Shown here: positions 52,101 through 58,100 of the stretch, one piece after another | Layout of the letters: every line of letters begins with the position of its first letter | Numbering within the stretch: the first letter of the stretch is position 1 | DNA from: Macrostomum hystrix | Taxonomy: Eukaryota; Platyhelminthes; Macrostomidae | DNA: 64,000 nt | Direction of reading: 5' to 3' | Assembly (NCBI GenBank): GCA_950097015.1 | Contig: CATNEN010000033.1 | Span: forward strand, 310,001 to 374,000 | The notes under the pieces: generated by a model | Database searches by the model: none | Told to the model about the DNA's origin: nothing | Seen by the model: only the letters and a program-made list of their open reading frames with translations | Translations under genes and position numbers: made by a program

Positions 52101-55100
52101 CCCATAGACTATTGTCAGTGTTGAGGCAACCCATAGACTATTGGCAGGGCTGAGGCAACCCATAGACTATTGGCAGGGCTGAGGCAACCCATAGACTATT
52201 AGCAGGGCTGAGGCAACCCATAGACTATTGGCAGGGCTGAGGCAACCCATAGACTATTGGCAGGGCTGAGGCAACCCATAGACTATTGGCAGGGCGGAGG
52301 CAACCCATAGACTATTAGCAGGGCTGAGGCAACCCATAGACTATTGTCAGTGTTGAGGCAACCCATAGACTATTGGCAGGGCTGAGGCAACCCATAGACT
52401 ATTGGCAGGGCTGAGGCAACCCATAGACTATTGGCAGGGCTGAGGCAACCCATAGACTATTAGCAGGGCTGAGGCAACCCATAGACTATTGGCAGGGCTG
52501 AGGCAACCCATAGACTATTGGCAGGGCTGAGGCAACCCATAGACTATCGGTGTAGTTGAGGAAGCCCATAGACGATTAGATGGGTTGAGGCAACCCATGC
52601 ACTGATTGCTCAGTAGATTGAGGCAAACCGTTTTTTAGAATCGCTTCTCTATAAAATTTCTTCCGCCTAGTTTCTACAGTATTTTATTTTGTTTGATTTT
52701 GTTGATGCTCTAGAAAATACGAGTAATTATTTTAATTGGACCCTGAAATCTAGTTTGAGGTCTTTAAAGATGTTTTTCGAAAAAATCGCTGTTGGTAATT
52801 TAGTTTAAGATGTCACTTTTTTCTTTGCCTAATTGGAATTGAGCCAGACTCATTGACATCTCCGATATTCTTTGTCATTCAGTCGGATATTACTCGATTC
52901 AGTTGGCTGCAATAGAAATATTAGCTGCTTGTTTCTGCGCTGTGAATGGGTGTTTTGTTTCTCAAAGCCCGCATCAATCTCGCCCCCATCCACCCGCTAG
53001 GCTAAGCTGCCCTTTCCTCTTATCGATCCCATTTCGATCTTCTCCGTCCGCAGTCAGCCAGCAGGTGAGCGGCGGATTTTCAACCTCGGCCTCTAGCTCG
53101 GCGTTGGCCACCGCAGCCAACTGGGCTCTAACCGATGACGTCATTGACAGCGGGGCCAGTCGGAGCGCCAGTAGGTCCAGCCTGTCAGCTTCGGCTGATA
53201 GTTCAACTGTAACAGCGACTGCAGCCAATAGCCGAATTAGCAAAAGCGTCAACAATCGCAGTCACAGTCACATTAACAATAGCAATGTTGGTGGCGGCGA
53301 GGGCAGTGGTGACTCAGATCACGATGGTAAGTTTTTTTTTAATTAACTTACTTATTGCTGGGGATTGTAGCCCAGCGGTTAACAGTAGGCAGTGGCAGGG
53401 GGTATTTGAAATACCTCCCCCTAGTATTTCTACTATTAGTGGCTTCATAATTATGATCAGAAGGTCGGGAGTTCGAATTTTTGCTGAATGGAAAAAATTA
53501 TTATTTCCTTGTGGCTTTAGTTTACCAAGCTTTAAAATTGGGTAACCAGTGTGGGGGCTACCTTCAGTTCTTTAGAAACGCCGCGCAATAGCTGTACATA
53601 CTGGCTGTACATACTGGCTGTACATACTGGCTGTACATACTGGCTGTACATACTGGCTGTACATACTGGCTGTACATACTGGATTATGTACCTCAACCAA
53701 ACTTGCTTCCTGTCTTGTACTATTTTTTCGACTGGTATCGAACAAGCTGGCAGATTTTCGCAGGCCTGAAAATTTCGGAGAGCCTGTCGGCCAGCTGGTT
53801 ACACGAGGGGTGCCCGAGCGTCCTGGAATTCACCTTATTATAATAATAATGATTGTTTTAGGAGGTCTGCGGGCAATGGCACGTCACTTAGTGAAACTAG
53901 ACCCGCAGCCGGCGAGGAGGCAATGCTGCCCGTTTCGCTGACTCCTGACTCGCCACAGAGACGGAGTTGATTTGGGAACCGTTGGTGGGACAGTGTATTC
54001 CACGCTTTTGAATCTTAGCGGTGGGCACTGCGTAGACGAAATATCGTCCGCCTTGCTTATGGCTTCAAGAACCCCCATTGGTGTCCATCGCACTGTTATA
54101 AATTAAGCTGGCATAAGGGATGTTAATACTTGTTATTGCCGTGCTATTAAATTCGAATTTCCCTATTTTTTAATTTCTTTTTTTAATAAAAATTATTCTG
54201 CAGATCGAGAACGCACTGGGAGTACCGCAAAAAGTCGCAACAGTTCCGATGTTCAACAGCAGCAGCAGCAGCAGCCGGATGTGCTCGAGGGAACTGCGAC
54301 ATCGCGTCAGGAGCGGGAATTATTTCGCAAATTCTACGCCGAAAACACGGCTGCCGAGGATGCAAGCGAAGCCGGCAGCGTCGGCGAAGCCAATGTCAGC
54401 GTCGAGAGCGCCGCCACGGCCACTCTTGAGGAAGCCGCGATGCCACCGGATGTGACAGCTGGCTCCGCGCTGGAGGCGGCTTCAGAGCCGAAGAAGACGC
54501 GGCAGCAGAGTGAGCAGAGGCAGAATAGAAAGAAGGAGGCGTCCAACTCGCAGACGGCGCTCGCCAGTGACGATTCCGCCGCGCCGCACCGTCTCCTTGG
54601 CGCCCTCATCGGCCTAGTAACGGAGATTGTGCGCGGCCTGACCGATAGCCAGCTTGAGCAGGTGCTCAGCCAGGTGCTACGCCTAGAGTCTATCATAGCT
54701 TTAGCTTTGCATCCGTGCGCCGAGGTTCGAATCCGGGTTGCTCAGCTATTCGCCGCCTACGCGACTCGAGCCGCGCAGGCGCGCTCTCTGGCTGGCCGCC
54801 TGGCCGAACTCAAAGCCTTCGTGCTCACTGGCAACCAGCTGCGCCAGTATCCGGCCAGCCAGCAGCTGTGGTCTGTGGCAGCCGGCCTAGTGCTGGGCAG
54901 TCCGGTTCCCGTGCCCATCGACCAGCCCTGGGAGGCTCTGGCAGCATTCTGGAAGCGCCCGCCCAACAGTCTGCAACGCCGGTCCGCTCCGCTACTGCTG
55001 GCCCTGCTTGAGCAGTCTGCTCACAATGGCCGCTTATTCTACTATGGCGTCAGCCTACTCAGACAGCTTTTGCACAACAGCGGGCCAGATTGGACAGGCC

Positions 55101-58100
55101 TCATGATTGAGTCTGGCCTAGTTGAGTCCATCGCGAATGGTTTATGCGCTTTCTTTACCAATGCGACGGCGGCATCCGCAGATATGGATGCTGAACCAGC
55201 GGAAGATGCCGACGGTGGAACGAATTTCAGTCTGCGAGTGCTTGGCGAGATTGAACTGGCCATGGCTAGCGTGGCTATCCACCTGTTCTACAGCCCGGAC
55301 GCCATGCATGCTCGCCTGTTCGACGATTTATTGCGCCTGTTCGCCGCGCTGGACGCTCGCATGATCGGGCGGCACGGCTGCGCCTGCGAGGCTGGCGAAG
55401 CGACCAGACACGTCCTGCTGCACATGCTGCTGGCTGTCCTGCACCGCCTGTTCGCTTGCACCGGCCGCCCAGCCAACGAGTTGATGCCGTTCGAGCAGCA
55501 GCTGGCTGGCAAGCGGTCCAGCCTGCAGCTGGCCGAGTCGCTCAATCCGCTCCAGTTTGTCGACTCCCAGAAGCTGCGCGACTTTGCCGCCGCTGCGCCG
55601 ACCACTGGGCTGGCAACAACTGCTTCTTCTTCCGAGCTGGCCTTGTCAATGACCGCATCGACTTCGTCAGTGTCGCAGCAGCAGCAGTTCACTGCCAGCG
55701 GAGTTGCCAATCCAGCCGATCATCAGTCGACCTCGTCGACAACTTCAGCTGCTTCGTTGCTTGGCGTCGGCGGCGTCGGCGGCGGCGGCATCGGCTCGGA
55801 GTCGGGTCGCACCGCGGAGCTCGGCGCCAGGCTGCGTCGCCTGCTGCCAGCGCTGGCGGACGCCCTGATCCTGCTGCCGCCCTTGGAGGGTCGCCTGACC
55901 CAGACGGTCCGCCTGGCCGCCGTGTTCGAACGCTCCATCTTCGAGCTGCTCCTTCGCGGCCTGTCCGAGTGCCTGGGCAAGAGGCGCAGCCCGCAGTGGC
56001 ACCTGCTGATGCTGCAGGTCAGGGACCCGCTGAAGGTGCAGCTGTACCGCTTGCTGGCCCACTTGGTGTCCTCGGCTTCGTCGCCGGAGCAGCGCCTATT
56101 CGCAGTGCACACTTTGGCAGCCGAGAGTCGAGCTCGCGACCTAATAAGGCTGTGCTGCTCGGCCAGCGGACAGGCCTGCGTTTCGGCCGACTGGAGCCCG
56201 GAGGCCGGCCTCGCCAATCTCTACAGCCTGCTATCCGACATGCTCACCCTGCCGGAGCTGCAGTACAGCAGCGTGCGCGACGATCTAGTCAACCTGTTGA
56301 ATGTCCTGCGCGAGGCCGGAGCCGAGGCCGCCGACCCTCCAGCCAGAGCCAAGGCCAGGCGGACCTGGCAGCTGGGCCTGGCCGAGGCCGCCCTGGCCTT
56401 CGACGCTTCGAGACAGGCGGGTCTGGAGGCTTGGATGGCGCGGCTGCGGGCGGAGGCAGGCAAGCTCAGCCACCTGGCTATGGACGTCACCAAGCTGGTG
56501 GTGGCGGCGCAGAATGCACAGCGCAAGCGCCTGCTGGACGATATGAAGGTGGGTCCGTGTGTCATTTTATTTGAGTCTGTAATAGTCTGTGACAGTCTAT
56601 GTGAGTCTGTAACAGTCTGCGACAGTCTATGCGTGTCTGTAACAGTCTGCGACAGTCTATGTGAGTCTGTAACAGTCTGTGCCAGTCTATGTGTGTCCAG
56701 TCTATGTGTGTCTGTAACAGTCTGCGACAGTCTATGTGAGTCTGTAACAGTCTGCGACAGTCTATGCGTGTCTGTAACAGTCTGTGACAGTCTTTTGTGT
56801 GTCTGTAACAGTCTGCGACAGTCTATGCGTGTCTGTAACAGTCTGCGACAGTCTTTTGTGTGTCTGTAACAGTCTGTGCCAGTCTATGTGTGTCTGTAAC
56901 AGTCTGTGACAGTCTATGTGTGTCTGTAACAGACTGTGCCAGTCTATGTGTGTCTGTAACAGACTGTGCCAGTCTATGTGAGTCTGTAACAGACTGTGCC
57001 AGTCTATGTGTGTCTGTAACAGACTGTGCCAGTCTATGTGTGTCTGTAACAGACTGTGCCAGTCTATGTGAGTCTGTAACAGACTGTGCCAGTCTATGTG
57101 TGTCTGTAACAGACTGTGCCAGTCTATGTGAGTCTGTAACAGACTGTGCCAGTCTATGTGAGTCTGTAACAGTCTGTGCCAGTCTATGTGAGTCTGTAAC
57201 AGTCTGCGCCAGTCTATGTGTGTCTGTAACAGTCTGTGCCAGTCTATGTGTGTCTGTAACAGTCTGTGCCAGTCTATGTGTGTCTGTAACAGTCTGTGCC
57301 AGTCTATGTGTGTCTGTAACAGTCTGTGCCAGTCTATGCGTGTCTGTAACAGTCTGCGACAGTCTATGTGTGTCTGTAACAGTCTGTGCCAGTCTATGCG
57401 TGTCTGTAACAGTCTGTGCCAGTCTATGTGTGTCTGTAACAGTCTGTGCCAGTCTATGCGTGTCTGTAACAGTCTGCGACAGTCTATGCGTGTCTGTAAC
57501 AGTCTGTGCCAGTCTATGCGTGTCTGTAACAGTCTGTGACAGTCTATGCGTGTCTGTAACAGACTGTGCCAGTCTATGTGAGTCTGTAACAGACTGTGAC
57601 AGTCTATGTGTGTCTGTAACAGTCTGTGCCAGTCTATGTGTGTCTGTAACAGTCTGTGCCAGTCTATGTGTGTCTGTAACAGTCTGTGCCAGTCTATGTG
57701 TGTCTGTAACAGTCTGTGCCAGTCTATGTGAGTCTGTAACAGTCTGTGACAGTCTATGTGAGTCTGTAACAGTCTGTGCCAGTCTATGTGTGTCTGTAAC
57801 AGTCTGTGCCAGTCTATGTGAGTCTGTAACAGTCTGTGACAGTCTATGTGAGTCTGTAACAGTCTGTGACAGTCTTTTGTGTGTCTGTAACAGCCTGTAT
57901 ATAAAAAGCTGAAATATTCCGTTTACTTCTCGTCTCGTCTCTCTTGATGATTGATTTCTGTCTGTCAACAGTTGAGAAGTTGCAGCGATCTTCTGTTGCT
58001 ACGGTGTCAGATTAATCTATTTGTTTAGCTTAAGAAAATTGTGCCACTAGCACGCACATTTAATCATAAACTAACTTTCCGCTTAACTTTTTTCTCGATA

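Larger units (their letters stand above)
53327..54203. other. LYST intron 16 with two SINEs and a 13-bp repeat
   Basis: An 877-bp intron holding a family-1 SINE (53361-53560), a 13-bp array (53592-53682) and an inverted family-2 SINE fragment (53836-53962). Acceptor AAATTATTCTGCAG. Confidence 0.8.

Noticed and set aside
56823-57968. 381-codon minus-strand and 350-codon plus-strand Cys/Ser- or His/Gln-rich frames
   Set aside because: Translations of the 30-bp intron 17 array, not a secreted Cys-rich protein.
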